A DNA stretch of 64,000 nt from Peribacillus saganii (GTDB taxonomy: Bacteria > Bacillota > Bacilli > Bacillales > DSM-1321): NCBI RefSeq assembly GCF_003429095.1, contig NZ_QVTE01000008.1, forward strand, positions 1-64,000, written 5' to 3'. A program made the translations under genes and the position numbers. Numbering within the stretch: position 1 is the first letter of the stretch; each line of letters begins with the position of its first letter. Below are positions 52,201-59,918 of the stretch, piece by piece. The notes beneath the pieces are model-generated. The model saw only the letters and a program-made list of their open reading frames with translations, was not told the origin of the DNA and did not search any database.

Positions 52201-52315
52201 GAATTGTCTCCATATTCATCTTTGTACCTGAATATATGCCGGATACAGTAATGATGATTGTAAGCAGCCAAACTGCAAGTTTGTTCTGTAAGACAAAATT
52301 GACTAATCCTTTCAC
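49232..52315 (-). CDS. swrC: RND efflux permease, SwrC/YerP-like
   Basis: 1027-residue proton-driven exporter of the AcrB/HAE superfamily. Twelve membrane helices in the RND pattern (one, large loop, six, large loop, five) can be traced. The proton-relay acidic pair region is AIGRVIDDSIVVVENIYRRM; the second repeat has MGLLMLIGIVVTNAIVLVDR. As in Gram-positive SwrC, no adaptor or outer membrane channel is encoded. In B. subtilis SwrC exports surfactin and other amphiphiles. GTG start with AGGGTGG upstream. Divergent from a TetR gene (yerO-like) that is broken here, with an operator in the shared promoter region. Confidence 0.88.
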   Translation of the reverse strand: MKGLVNFVLQNKLAVWLLTIIITVSGIYSGTKMNMETIPDVSIPYLMVMDVYPGATPEKVMEDVSMPIEKAVEGLKDVKSVYSNSYSNMSSIQVEYEYGIDMDEAKRALQSAIDAVELPEGAQKPTVTAISMNMMPVAALSVSSSTEEIVELTKTVEDIILPKIEKINGVASVSMTGQHIEEVDLTYNEAKMEEHGLTKDKVKEMIQASNMAVSLGLYEFKEGEQAVSVDGKFMTADELKNMLIPATPSAKNPSPFVKLSDIAEIELVGKIESVSRTNGEDAIAIQIVKEQQANTVVVVNKVKQLIDEEKEKNDGLVIDVSLDQGGPIEDSVKTMIEKAVFGGLIAVLIILLFLRDFKSTIISIVSIPVSIFMALLLLNWMEITLNIMTLGAITVAIGRVIDDSIVVVENIYRRMHLKEEKLTGRALIREATIEMFKPILSSTLVTVAVFAPLIFVNGMVGELFAPFALTMTFALGASLIVAITIVPALSHFLFKKKLYSKKTESNHKEVGKLAKWYKGVLEKALNHKVISSLIAVVLLAGSLGLTPLIGFSFMGSEEEKVMYLTYTPKAGELKKDTLANIEAVEKEMIKRNDIDIVQISVTENADPMMAMAGGGAGGALMYLIFDPDMENFPESRDEIEDYVKNIGQTGEWKSRNFAPASVGANEVSYTFYSEDLDKLYDSVKMVEGVMKKNDGLKDVTTSAEDAYIEYTFKVAQNELMQHGLTTGQIVMMLNPVKTQDILTTVEKNGETLDVIIQQDQAKQPESIDDILAKPVPTPLGKSTPLSKLVKVEKGTTFNTLARSKGEYYATVSGTVLGDDISKTTSEVDNALDKLDLPKGVTIGVAGVQADMTETFTQLGIAMAAAVAIVYFILVVTFREGVAPFSILFSLPFAVIGSFVGLLIAGETISVSVMMGLLMLIGIVVTNAIVLVDRIIHMERDGMTMRDAVLEAGATRLRPILMTAIATIGALIPLAIGSGGGGLISKGLGITVIGGLASSTLLTLIVVPIVYEVLSKLFKKNRKEVEEN

Positions 52316-52332
52316 TAGTGCACCACCCTTAA

Positions 52333-52361
52333 TTGACTTATAACACTCAATTACTTATACT
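52333..52361 (+). promoter_or_regulatory. promoter of the tetR remnant
   Basis: TTGACT (52333-52338), 17 nt, TATACT (52356-52361), overlapping the divergent pump promoter. Confidence 0.6.
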
Positions 52362-52385
52362 AATGACTAGTCAGTCATTTGTCAA
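52357..52385 (-). promoter_or_regulatory. promoter of the RND pump gene
   Basis: Minus strand TTGACA (52380-52385), 17-nt spacer, TAGTAT (52357-52362). The spacer is almost wholly occupied by the putative TetR operator. Confidence 0.75.
52362..52379. promoter_or_regulatory. putative TetR-family operator
   Basis: AATGAC-TAGTCA-GTCATT, an inverted repeat with a palindromic TGACTAGTCA core. Its place between the -35 and -10 boxes of the pump promoter is ideal for repression. Confidence 0.75.
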
Positions 52386-52412
52386 CGGTATCATATTAGG
52401 AGCGATTAAAAA

Positions 52413-53235
52413 ATGTTGAAAAAACAATTAATTATGGAAAAAGCGCTGGAGCTCTTTGCTGAGCAAGGATTTGAGACTACTTCTGTTCAGCAAATAACAG
52501 AGCGTTGTGGCATTTCAAAGGGTGCCTTTTACTTATCTTTCAAGTCAAAGGATGAATTGATTCTCGCATTGATTGATAATTTTATGATGCAGATTACTGC
52601 AGAAATTGACTATGCAGTCAGAAACACAAAAGATGATGGGATCTTTTATATAAATTTTATTACGCAACCTTTAACGCATTTTATAAGCATTCTGATTTTG
52701 TCAAAATTATCACCAAGGAACAAACGCAATCATTTAATCAGGAATTATTTTTAAAAATCCATTACTATAACTGATTAATCGAGAAAATTATTTTATCGAT
52801 GATTGAACGGTTGTATGGCGAAGAAGTTAAATATGTAAAATTTGATTTGGTTTATTGCATAAAAGGCTTTATGAATACTTATTCAGAATTATTCTTATTC
52901 TATAACCTGCCTTTAGATTTGAAATTACTGTCACAATCACTTGTGGAAAAAACAACTGTACTGGCGAAACATACTACAATTCCCTTTATTTCTCAGGAGC
53001 TTATCCAAATGGTAAAGGAACCGATGAGTGAAGAGTTATCTAAGGAACAAATTCTCGAAATTGCGGAAGAAAAAATAGCTGAAATCGAAGAATCTATTGA
53101 TTAATCATTCTTAAGCAGCATTTGATTGAACCAATTTATAGTCCTGCCATTGTCAAAGGGTTAATCGAGAATGTTCGAAACCATCCTCAATGTAAATGGA
53201 TTTCTTACCTGCTTAGAAGGTATTTTGAGTTGTAA
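52413..53235 (+). pseudogene. yerO: TetR-family repressor (YerO-like), disrupted
   Basis: The helix-turn-helix end is intact (TTSVQQITERCGISKGAFYL), but the frame is lost near 52650, after which the second frame continues as KFYYATFNAFYKHSDFVKII. An in-frame TGA follows at 52772-52774. The third part (MIERLYGEEVKYVKFDL onward) ends at 53104, and a last shifted piece (LKQHLIEPIYSPAIVKGLIE to TAA 53235) looks like the true C-terminus. The pieces total about 273 codons, near the length expected for YerO. At best a 113-residue DNA-binding fragment is made, without dimerisation or ligand domain. Confidence 0.85.
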
Positions 53236-53263
53236 GAAAAGAATCATTAATCAAATAAATAAA

Positions 53264-53292
53264 TTGACAAGTTTTATGGATTCACTTATCAT
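53264..53292 (+). promoter_or_regulatory. SigA-type promoter of the Mn2+ riboswitch transcript
   Basis: TTGACA (53264-53269), 17-nt spacer, TATCAT (53287-53292), about 30 nt before the riboswitch. Confidence 0.75.
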
Positions 53293-53320
53293 TAAGATAC
53301 AAACTTACGATATTTCTCCT

Positions 53321-53412
53321 AAAGGGGAGTAGCTTTTACAGCAAAGTCGTCATTACGGAGTTTCGGCTCTCGGCTTTGTTGGCAACTTTTAGTTGTTAGC
53401 AAGACCTTTACC
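53321..53412 (+). ncRNA. yybP-ykoY (Mn2+-sensing) riboswitch
   Basis: The conserved blocks of the family are present in order: AAAGGGGAGTAGC at the 5' side, CAAAGTCGTCATTACGG, CGGCTTTGTTGGCA, and GCAAGACCTTTACC at the 3' side. P1 forms from AAAGG (53321-53325) and CCTTT (53405-53409). The same CCTTT is the left arm of the following terminator, so P1 and terminator exclude each other: Mn2+ binding stabilises P1 and allows transcription onward. The motif match is strong; the mechanism is known for the family. Confidence 0.92.
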
Positions 53413-53436
53413 TAACATTGGGTAAAGGTCTTTATT
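53403..53436 (+). terminator. riboswitch expression platform, terminator 1
   Basis: GACCTTTACC and GGTAAAGGTC (10 bp), loop TAACATTG, then TTTATTT. The left arm overlaps riboswitch P1. Confidence 0.85.
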
Positions 53437-53437
53437 T

Positions 53438-53471
53438 ATGGCCTTTACCATTCCGGTAAAGGCCATTTTTT
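53438..53471 (+). terminator. tandem terminator 2
   Basis: A perfect 12-bp stem (ATGGCCTTTACC with its complement), 5-nt loop, then T6. It repeats the CCTTTACC of terminator 1, so it may be a duplicated platform. It blocks read-through to the downstream gene unless it is also regulated. Confidence 0.85.
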
Positions 53472-53492
53472 ATGAATAGGGTGGTTTTATAA

Positions 53493-53774
53493 ATGATAAG
53501 TATCGTGTATTTGAATTATTCAAGGGACCTGCTAAAGGGTCCGATGAAACAGGGATTATATCGGGTAACGGTTCTAAAAGAATATTATTTTGTTGTAGAG
53601 CTTTTTGATGGAGCGTACTTTATGGGAGAAAACTATTGGGTTTTGGATTATTTTATGTTCGATCCGCGGTTAATAACACATCAGGCAGAACTACTTCCAA
53701 GTACAAACAGCCGTGGATTAAAAGGGGTTGATGTTGACCAATCCTCAGCAATTTGTAAGCTACTCCGTAAGTAA
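53493..53774 (+). CDS. hypothetical 93-residue protein behind the Mn2+ riboswitch
   Basis: I do not recognise it. 93 residues, no signal peptide or clear membrane helix, rich in aromatic residues in the middle (EYYFVVELFDGAYF, then MGENYWVLDYFMFDP). Acidic residues are spread in that part, with a more polar C-terminus. AGGGTGG lies 8 nt before the ATG. It is the only gene between the Mn2+ riboswitch and yugP. Usual riboswitch targets are manganese exporters (MntP, TerC-type YkoY, P-type ATPases), which this is not. It could be a remnant, or a new manganese-linked protein. Confidence 0.55.
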   Translation: MISIVYLNYSRDLLKGPMKQGLYRVTVLKEYYFVVELFDGAYFMGENYWVLDYFMFDPRLITHQAELLPSTNSRGLKGVDVDQSSAICKLLRK

Positions 53775-53793
53775 ATTTATTTTTAGCTCTAAT

Positions 53794-53862
53794 GTAATTA
53801 AGATTACCCGCAGGTGGCGTTTGAATATAGGCTTTTTAAGCAAAACGCACAGCCTTAATTAC
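53794..53862. other. stem-loop element between the 93-residue ORF and yugP
   Basis: GTAATTAAG (53794-53802) and CTTAATTAC (53854-53862) are perfectly inverted; GCGTTT/AAACGC and GCTT/AAGC nest inside. No U-tract. Possible mRNA 3' structure or small structured RNA. Confidence 0.4.
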
Positions 53863-53942
53863 CCTTGCTGCATTAAAAGTATATAAAAGTTTGCTTAACA
53901 GATTAAATCAGTAAATTTGAAAAGATAAGAGGAGGATAAAGT

Positions 53943-54629
53943 ATGTTGTTTCATCCTATGGATTTCTTGATTCTTATCGCTTTTGGAGTCGCTATTTGGG
54001 CCCAGTTCCGAGTGAAAGGAAATTTTAATAAATGGGCCACAGTGTCCACCCGAACCGGGCTGACAGGAGCAGAGGTAGCTAGGCAGCTTTTGGACCGCAA
54101 CGAGCTGCCACATGTAAAAATAGAGGCTGTGCATGGTAAATTATCTGACCATTATGATCCAATGAGCCGTGTGGTGCGTCTGTCGGAAACTGTTTATTAT
54201 GGTTCTTCAATTGCATCTGTTTCCGTTGCCGCACACGAGGTAGGACATGCCATCCAGCACCAGCAATCATACGGGGCGTTAATGCTGCGCCACCGCATGT
54301 TTCCCGTAGTAAACTTTACTTCTGGATTTGCCCCATTCCTATTATTAGGCGGTTTTTTATTTCAAAACCTTTCCTTAATAGGGACAGGAATCATCTTCTT
54401 CACCGCTGCGGTTGCCTTCCAGCTTATAACCTTGCCAGTGGAATTTAACGCCAGCTCCAGAGCTAAAACTTTGATGCTAGCTGAAGGCATGATTTATAAC
54501 GAAGAAGAAAAAGGCGTAAACAAAGTGCTGAACGCGGCAGCTCTAACATATGTCGCTGCAGCCTTAATTTCATTATTGGAACTTGTGAAATATGTAATGA
54601 TTTTCTTCCAGGGACAGGAAGAAGATTGA
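53943..54629 (+). CDS. yugP: zinc metallopeptidase, YugP-like
   Basis: 228-residue membrane protein. An N-terminal hydrophobic helix (FLILIAFGVAIWAQF) is followed by a zinc site, His98-Glu-Val-Gly-His102 (AAHEVGHAIQHQ), and by two or three further membrane segments (about 115-165 and 200-225). This is the DUF/peptidase family of B. subtilis YugP, whose substrate is unknown. Start ATG with AGAGGAGG upstream. It is monocistronic by appearance; an inverted repeat at 54734-54756 follows. Confidence 0.85.
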   Translation: MLFHPMDFLILIAFGVAIWAQFRVKGNFNKWATVSTRTGLTGAEVARQLLDRNELPHVKIEAVHGKLSDHYDPMSRVVRLSETVYYGSSIASVSVAAHEVGHAIQHQQSYGALMLRHRMFPVVNFTSGFAPFLLLGGFLFQNLSLIGTGIIFFTAAVAFQLITLPVEFNASSRAKTLMLAEGMIYNEEEKGVNKVLNAAALTYVAAALISLLELVKYVMIFFQGQEED

Positions 54630-54733
54630 TAGACAGATACAAGGTTTACTATCTTTTTAGTACATTACGTTTTGTTTAAAAGAAAAAAGAAGAATAGGAA
54701 TTAAAAGTGAATCATTCGGGAACAACACATCGA

Positions 54734-54756
54734 GGGCATAAATACAATTTATGCCC
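54734..54756 (+). terminator. hairpin after yugP
   Basis: GGGCATAAAT and ATTTATGCCC (10 bp, 3-nt loop) with a weak T tract (TTAGTTATATT). Confidence 0.5.
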
Positions 54757-54802
54757 TTAGTTATATTAGAAATATCCTTCATCAACAGGTGCGTGAGTTT
54801 AA

Positions 54803-54828
54803 TAAAAAAGGACGAGACATCGCCCTTT
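54803..54828 (-). terminator. intrinsic terminator of the ECF S-component gene
   Basis: On the minus strand AAAGGGCGA pairs with TCGTCCTTT (one G-U), loop TGTC, followed by TTT. Confidence 0.8.
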
Positions 54829-54894
54829 TACTTCTTAGTGTATAGTTTAGTACATTTCTTGGTGTTGATTGTTTACGCGCTGTTAAAAAATTAC

Positions 54895-55425
54895 CTATAA
54901 CCCCCCAGCAGTTCTCTTTAACCGTCCGACAATTGGTACGACAATTATTCCAGCTATTAAAACTTGTAAAACATTTCCTGGGATGGAGCCTATTGGCTGT
55001 ATCCAGTTACCGTAAAGAATTACTTCGGCAAAATAGTAGCCTGCTATTTTTATAACCAGTGCAACGGCAACCGCCAGTGTGTACACAAGTACTCTTTTGC
55101 CAGGTACCTTTTCGGATATGAAGCCTGCTAAAAAGCCCATTGCACCTACGATGATGAATGTAAACGGTGCCCATGCTGCCCAACCAGAAAGAAGATCAAA
55201 GAAGCCCATTCCGAAGGCGCCTGCTATAGCTCCTGTTTTTCTACCATAAACCAAAGCTGCAATAAAGAGAGGCACATTCCCCAGATGGATTAGGCCTCCG
55301 TTACCCATTATTGGGAGCTTTATGTTGATGAACATTGTAGCTACCAATGTAAGTGCGATGAAAAGCGCATTGATGACTATAGTTCTTGTTTTTGTTGACT
55401 TTGCCGATAGAAATGTTGAATTCAT
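54895..55425 (-). CDS. ECF transporter S component
   Basis: 176-residue membrane protein with about five to six helices, the substrate-binding subunit of an energy-coupling factor vitamin importer. It shares the shared EcfT/A module encoded elsewhere. Features typical of S components: an Ala-rich first helix (ALFIALTLVATMFINIK), then GLIHLGNVPLFIAALVYG, and AGAFGMGFFDLLSG. This layout is seen in the hydroxymethylpyrimidine/thiamine and related folate/pantothenate groups, but the vitamin cannot be assigned. AGAAAGAGGG lies before the ATG. I saw no TPP or FMN riboswitch in the 200 nt upstream. Confidence 0.8.
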   Translation of the reverse strand: MNSTFLSAKSTKTRTIVINALFIALTLVATMFINIKLPIMGNGGLIHLGNVPLFIAALVYGRKTGAIAGAFGMGFFDLLSGWAAWAPFTFIIVGAMGFLAGFISEKVPGKRVLVYTLAVAVALVIKIAGYYFAEVILYGNWIQPIGSIPGNVLQVLIAGIIVVPIVGRLKRTAGGL

Positions 55426-55631
55426 ATGATACCCTCTTTCTTTTTTTAAAATATTAGTATACTCCTAAACAGATACTTAATAAATAGTTTATTCTATTTA
55501 TTTGTTCAATTATAGATTTCAAGTAATGAAGGCAGGTATTATGCATTGGCGCAAAATTACGGGGAAAAAAGTTTAAAGTTGCAAAAAAAATGGAACAATA
55601 TTAATGAATCAAAGCTAATGGGAGGATGTAT

Positions 55632-56054
55632 ATGTCTAACACATTATTTACTTCAACTGTATCAGCAGTTGGTGGACGAGAGGGAAGAGTAGAATCATCA
55701 GATGGAGTCATTAATTTTGACCTTGCAATGCCTGGCACGCCTAGAGCAAAGGAACTGCCTCAAGCTACTAACCCAGAACAACTATTTGCAGCTGGTTACT
55801 CTGCATGCTTTGATGGTGCACTGCAATTTATGGCTAAGAAAGAGCGGGTGTCTTTTGAATCAGAAGTTACAGCCAATGTCAGTCTATTAAAGGACGAATC
55901 TGACCAAGGGTTTAAATTAGCGGTTACGCTGCAAGTAAAAGGTACAGGAATTGAAAAAGCACAATTAGAGGAACTTGTTCACAAGGCACATGCATTCTGC
56001 CCATACTCAAAAGCAACAAGAGGGAACATTGAAGTAACATTGGAGATAGTATAA
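55632..56054 (+). CDS. ohr: organic hydroperoxide resistance protein Ohr
   Basis: 140-residue OsmC-family peroxidase that reduces organic hydroperoxides with a dithiol. Redox-active cysteines are Cys59 (GYSACFDGAL) and Cys123 (HAFCPYSKATRGN), and the catalytic Arg is Arg16 or Arg19 in the N-terminal GGREGRV. Start ATG 55632 has GGAGG 6 nt upstream; the in-frame ATG 55626 overlaps that spacer. No OhrR gene is adjacent, and no TACAATT-type OhrR box was seen by eye. A terminator at 56124 follows. Confidence 0.92.
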   Translation: MSNTLFTSTVSAVGGREGRVESSDGVINFDLAMPGTPRAKELPQATNPEQLFAAGYSACFDGALQFMAKKERVSFESEVTANVSLLKDESDQGFKLAVTLQVKGTGIEKAQLEELVHKAHAFCPYSKATRGNIEVTLEIV

Positions 56055-56123
56055 AATTTAGCAATGCCTCTATTTCAACAGGCTTTGCGATGGAAAAGCA
56101 TAATGAGAATAATGTTTAATTAC

Positions 56124-56156
56124 GGGGAGCTGCTGCGGCAGACCCCTTTCTTTTTG
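56124..56156 (+). terminator. intrinsic terminator after ohr
   Basis: GGGG-AG-CTGC / GCAG-AC-CCCC with tetraloop TGCG, then TTTCTTTTT. Confidence 0.75.
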
Positions 56157-56174
56157 TGCTAATGTGGTAGCAAT

Positions 56175-56216
56175 TTTAGCCGTTCTTCCTCCACCCAGGG
56201 TGATTTCGCTTTTCTA
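56175..56216. repeat. dispersed intergenic repeat, truncated copy C
   Basis: TTAGCCGT-CTTCCTC-CCAGGG-TTTCGCTTTTCTA is nearly the same as the end of copy B (about 41747-41787). The front part and the hairpin are absent. Confidence 0.65.
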
Positions 56217-56428
56217 TATTGGGACGGGAGGTGCGAGGATTCTCGAAAATGCATCCGTATCACCTGGAGGAGCAGCTGCCAGAACGAAGGTTCCTTTGAG
56301 AACTTTAAACCAATAACACCTCAAATAATAAGTGTTTTTTATTGAAATATGAAAAAACACCTATATAATATTAAGTTAGTAGTCCAATAGTCACGGTTAG
56401 ATCGTAACAACAATAAGGTGGGTTCTAC

Positions 56429-58864
56429 TTGGAAGAATACTATGTTACATACCAAATTTCTCTTGTTGTCCTTTCCATTATCATTGCAATAATTGCCTCC
56501 TACGCTGCCTTAGCTTTAAGTGTTCAATTAATTAAAGCTAAAGGTTTAAATCGGTATATTTGGCTATGGATGGGAGCATTTGCCATGGGCATGGGCATAT
56601 GGGCCATGCATTTTATTGCCATGCTTGCTTTCCATTTATCCATACCTGTCTCATATAATAAAGCATTAGTCATCACTTCTATTATCCCAGCCATTATATC
56701 TTCTGGAATAGCTTTTTTTATTATCAGCAGACCTACTATGATGGGGAAAATACAAGTCATTTTGGGAGCATTTTTTATGGCCACAGGAATTGTATCCATG
56801 CATTATACTGGAATGGATGCAATGGAGATGGGAGCAATGATAGAGTATAACCCATTATTATGGGTACTTTCAGCAGTCATTGCCTTTGTAGCTTCGCTAG
56901 TGGCATTAAATTTGTTGTTTTTTATAAGCCAAAATCACAATACGCCACGTATGTGGTGGAGAAAAGCGGGCAGTTCCCTCATTATGGGAATAGCGATATC
57001 CGGGATGCATTATACAGGGATGGCGGCGGCAACGTTTAAGGCACATCCCCATGGGAACACGTCAGTATCATTATTCGACAGCTCGATTCTGGCTTATTGC
57101 ATTGGAATTGGTATGCTTGTCATTTTCGGGTTAGTTTTCATAAGCATTTTTGTAGATAAGAAATTTGAATCCCAATCCATTAAGTTTGAGAGTAAGTTCC
57201 GTTCTGTTATAGAATCGGCTACAGATGCTATTATTTTAGCCGATCGGAAAGGCAGCATGATTTCGTGGAATAAGGGTGCGGAATCTATGTTTGGATATAA
57301 AGATAAAGAAGTAATAGGTAAAAACTTAGAAATGATCATTCCTGAAAGGTATAGGGAGGCTCATCAAAGCGGAATGAAACGGTACCTTTCCACTCAGGAA
57401 CCACAAGTTGTCGGACACACGGTTGAATTAGAAGGGTTGAAAAAGGGAGGACATATCTTTCCCATTGAATTATCCCTCGCGACTTGGAAAGAAGGAGAAA
57501 ATATCTATTTTAGCAGTATCATAAGGGATATCACTGAACGGAAACGGTCTGAGAAAAAAATTAATCAAATGGTATATCGTGACTCTTTGACCGGTTTGCC
57601 TAATCGACGCTTATTACATGACCGTCTTAACCAAGCTTTAGATCAAGCACAAGAAAATAAACAAACACTTGGTGTTATGTTTTTAGACCTGGACCGTTTC
57701 AAATATATTAATGATACACTTGGCCACGCTGCAGGAGATCTGCTTTTAATAGAGGTAGCTAAACGAATTCAGGCCTGTGTGGCAAAATCAGATACAGTTT
57801 GCCGCCAAGGCGGGGATGAGTTTATTGTCCTTATTCCACATTCTAATGCTGATAAACTGACTAAAATTGCTCAACAGATTGTGGATGTCTTTAATAACTC
57901 AATCGTCTTAAACGAACATGAAGTATTTGTTACACCATCAATTGGAATTTCTTTATACCCGTCTGATGGAAGAGATGCAGAAACATTGATTAAAAATGCC
58001 GATACAGCCATGTATCGAGTAAAAGAGCAGGGGAGAAACAGCTTTGAGTTTTATACTCCTGAGATGAATGAGGCTATATCTAAGAAAATGAAGCTTGAAA
58101 TTGGTTTGCGAAAAGCGTTAGATCAAAATGAGCTGAAATTAGTTTATCAGCCGCAAATGGATGTGAAGACGGGAAGATTGTGTGGGATTGAAGCCCTCAT
58201 TCGCTGGCATCATCCCGAGTGGGGAATGATTTCTCCTGCTGATTTTATCCCTTTGGCGGAAGAAACCGGATTAATTTTACCTATAGGAGAATGGGTGCTT
58301 TACCAAGCCTGCGTTCAGAATAAGACTTGGCAGAATGAAGGTTATCCGGATTTACGAATGGCTGTCAATATATCTTCACGTCAATTCCAGCAAACTAACT
58401 TTGCAGAGACGGTGAAAAAAATATTGAAAGAGTCGGGACTGGACCCAGCGCATTTGGAACTTGAGCTTACCGAAAGTATAATTCAAGACTCTGCACATGC
58501 AATCTCAACAATGCATATATTGAAGGAAATGGGCATCCATTTATCTATAGATGACTTTGGAACTGGCTATTCTTCATTAAGCTATTTGAAGACCTTTCCT
58601 ATCGATACATTGAAGATTGATCAGTCATTTACCAGGAATATTTTTATTAATCAGAAGGATGCCTCACTTGTTAGTACAATTATCAATATGGCTCATAATT
58701 TGGATCTGAAGGTGATTGCTGAGGGTGTTGAGACAATGGAACAACTTCATTTTCTCCAGCAAGAAAAATGTAACGAAGCACAAGGATACTTCTTCAGCCG
58801 GCCAATTCCAGCTGAAGAGATGAATACTATTCTTCAGCAACAACTCGTAACTAAGGAGTTGTGA
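56429..58864 (+). CDS. MHYT-PAS-GGDEF-EAL cyclic-di-GMP signalling protein
   Basis: 811-residue membrane protein. Residues 1-240: seven-helix MHYT sensor with the motifs MHFIAM, MHYTGMDAME and MHYTGMAA (His/Met metal-binding, proposed to sense O2, CO or NO). About 255-375: PAS with DITERKR linker. About 380-545: GGDEF domain with an intact GGDEF active site and preceding LDLDRFKYIND. About 555-805: EAL domain with EALIRWHHP and DDFGTGYSSLSYL, i.e. the phosphodiesterase residues. Both catalytic sites look complete, so it may make and degrade c-di-GMP. TTG start with AAGGTGGG. Monocistronic; terminator at 58909. Confidence 0.92.
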   Translation: MEEYYVTYQISLVVLSIIIAIIASYAALALSVQLIKAKGLNRYIWLWMGAFAMGMGIWAMHFIAMLAFHLSIPVSYNKALVITSIIPAIISSGIAFFIISRPTMMGKIQVILGAFFMATGIVSMHYTGMDAMEMGAMIEYNPLLWVLSAVIAFVASLVALNLLFFISQNHNTPRMWWRKAGSSLIMGIAISGMHYTGMAAATFKAHPHGNTSVSLFDSSILAYCIGIGMLVIFGLVFISIFVDKKFESQSIKFESKFRSVIESATDAIILADRKGSMISWNKGAESMFGYKDKEVIGKNLEMIIPERYREAHQSGMKRYLSTQEPQVVGHTVELEGLKKGGHIFPIELSLATWKEGENIYFSSIIRDITERKRSEKKINQMVYRDSLTGLPNRRLLHDRLNQALDQAQENKQTLGVMFLDLDRFKYINDTLGHAAGDLLLIEVAKRIQACVAKSDTVCRQGGDEFIVLIPHSNADKLTKIAQQIVDVFNNSIVLNEHEVFVTPSIGISLYPSDGRDAETLIKNADTAMYRVKEQGRNSFEFYTPEMNEAISKKMKLEIGLRKALDQNELKLVYQPQMDVKTGRLCGIEALIRWHHPEWGMISPADFIPLAEETGLILPIGEWVLYQACVQNKTWQNEGYPDLRMAVNISSRQFQQTNFAETVKKILKESGLDPAHLELELTESIIQDSAHAISTMHILKEMGIHLSIDDFGTGYSSLSYLKTFPIDTLKIDQSFTRNIFINQKDASLVSTIINMAHNLDLKVIAEGVETMEQLHFLQQEKCNEAQGYFFSRPIPAEEMNTILQQQLVTKEL

Positions 58865-58908
58865 GCAGTACCTTATATACTTTTTTATTTTAAATTATTT
58901 TTAAAATT

Positions 58909-58941
58909 AAAAGCATCCATTATCGGATGCTTTGTTTTTTT
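58909..58941 (+). terminator. intrinsic terminator after the GGDEF-EAL gene
   Basis: AAGCATCC and GGATGCTT, 6-nt loop, followed by TGTTTTTTT. Confidence 0.88.
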
Positions 58942-59063
58942 GAGGCAAGGAAGCACGTTGAGAAGGCAGTGGCGGATGACGTCCTTAGCGTTTTTTATTA
59001 ATTTGAAACAGGCAGGTTAACTTCGCTCATCTTCATTTTAGGACCTCATAATCCCCAGCATAC

Positions 59064-59426
59064 TCATTCTGCATTTTTTCCAGGACGACGAAATTCAGTA
59101 TGGTACACCTTCCGCTTTTCCGTTTCGGATTCAATATTTTCAATGAAATCGTTTTTTGCTTCCTCCAGCAGCAAGTGTTTTAATTTCTGAAGCCGTATTG
59201 GTCCCACTCCTGTCAATTTATCGGATATATTTACTTTAAAATTCCCTTCCTTTTTGTAATATCGAATGCTGCCGTGCCCGGTTCTCTCCTCTTTTCCAAT
59301 GGCATAAGCAAATTCAAATCGCTGCTGAATGAACGAAGATAATTCAGGCAGCCCTAAATCTTCATAGATGGCAGGGAATTCATGGTAGATTGGAGGATCT
59401 ATGAATGAAATTGAAGAGATCTTCAA
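59064..59426 (-). CDS. hypothetical protein, 120 residues
   Basis: I do not recognise the family. 120 residues, soluble, charged. It starts with a short beta-like stretch and has an amphipathic helix (LQKLKHLLLEEAKNDFIENI) with a basic C-terminus (HTEFRRPG). A TTG start lies 9 nt after AAAGGAGG, which supports translation. It stands alone between two intergenic stretches. Nothing in the context suggests its role. Confidence 0.6.
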   Translation of the reverse strand: MKISSISFIDPPIYHEFPAIYEDLGLPELSSFIQQRFEFAYAIGKEERTGHGSIRYYKKEGNFKVNISDKLTGVGPIRLQKLKHLLLEEAKNDFIENIESETEKRKVYHTEFRRPGKNAE

Positions 59427-59918
59427 TTGGATACTCCTCCTTTAGATACATAGCCTATATTTCCGTTATTGAAAACTATAGAGAAATTCTTTCCTTAATG
59501 TATAGGTCATTATTATAAGCACCTTTTAATTTATTTTACTATCGGGAACAATTTTTAAAATGTAATAAACCACAATCAGTGATTTTATATCTAATTTAAC
59601 AAAAACCTTAATGGAATTTGGATGTCTATAAGGCACTAATCACAATTGGAATACTTCAGTAACAGTCATGTACCAGCTCAGAGGGACATGACTATACTAG
59701 AAGGTGGCAATACGGCATTAGTAATTTCGCAAATGCTGCTTCATGCCGATAAAGTAGATGATGAATAGTCTATGGATAGAAGGGTGACGTTTAAGGAAAA
59801 TTCACAAGGTCAAAGGCTATGTGCAATAGACAATTCATACGGGTACAGACTTAATTAAGTTAGTGAAAACCATTATATTGCAGAAGAAATACAAGGTTTT
59901 AGTAGTTACAGACAATAT
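59427..59918. other. 492-nt region with coding-like but broken stretches
   Basis: An inverted repeat AGTCATGT/ACATGACT lies at about 59665-59694. Frames starting ATG ACT ATA (about 59687, MTILEGGNTALVISQMLL, stop after 26 codons) and a later one reading TGTDLIKLVKTIILQKKYKV look protein-like but are interrupted. Probably decayed genes of unknown identity. Confidence 0.35.

Larger units (their letters stand above)
56055..56428. other. intergenic region with terminator and repeat remnant
   Basis: Terminator at 56124-56156 and a truncated copy of the dispersed repeat (56175-56216). The rest, including a GGAGG-containing GC-richer part at 56225-56290, shows no gene. Confidence 0.5.
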
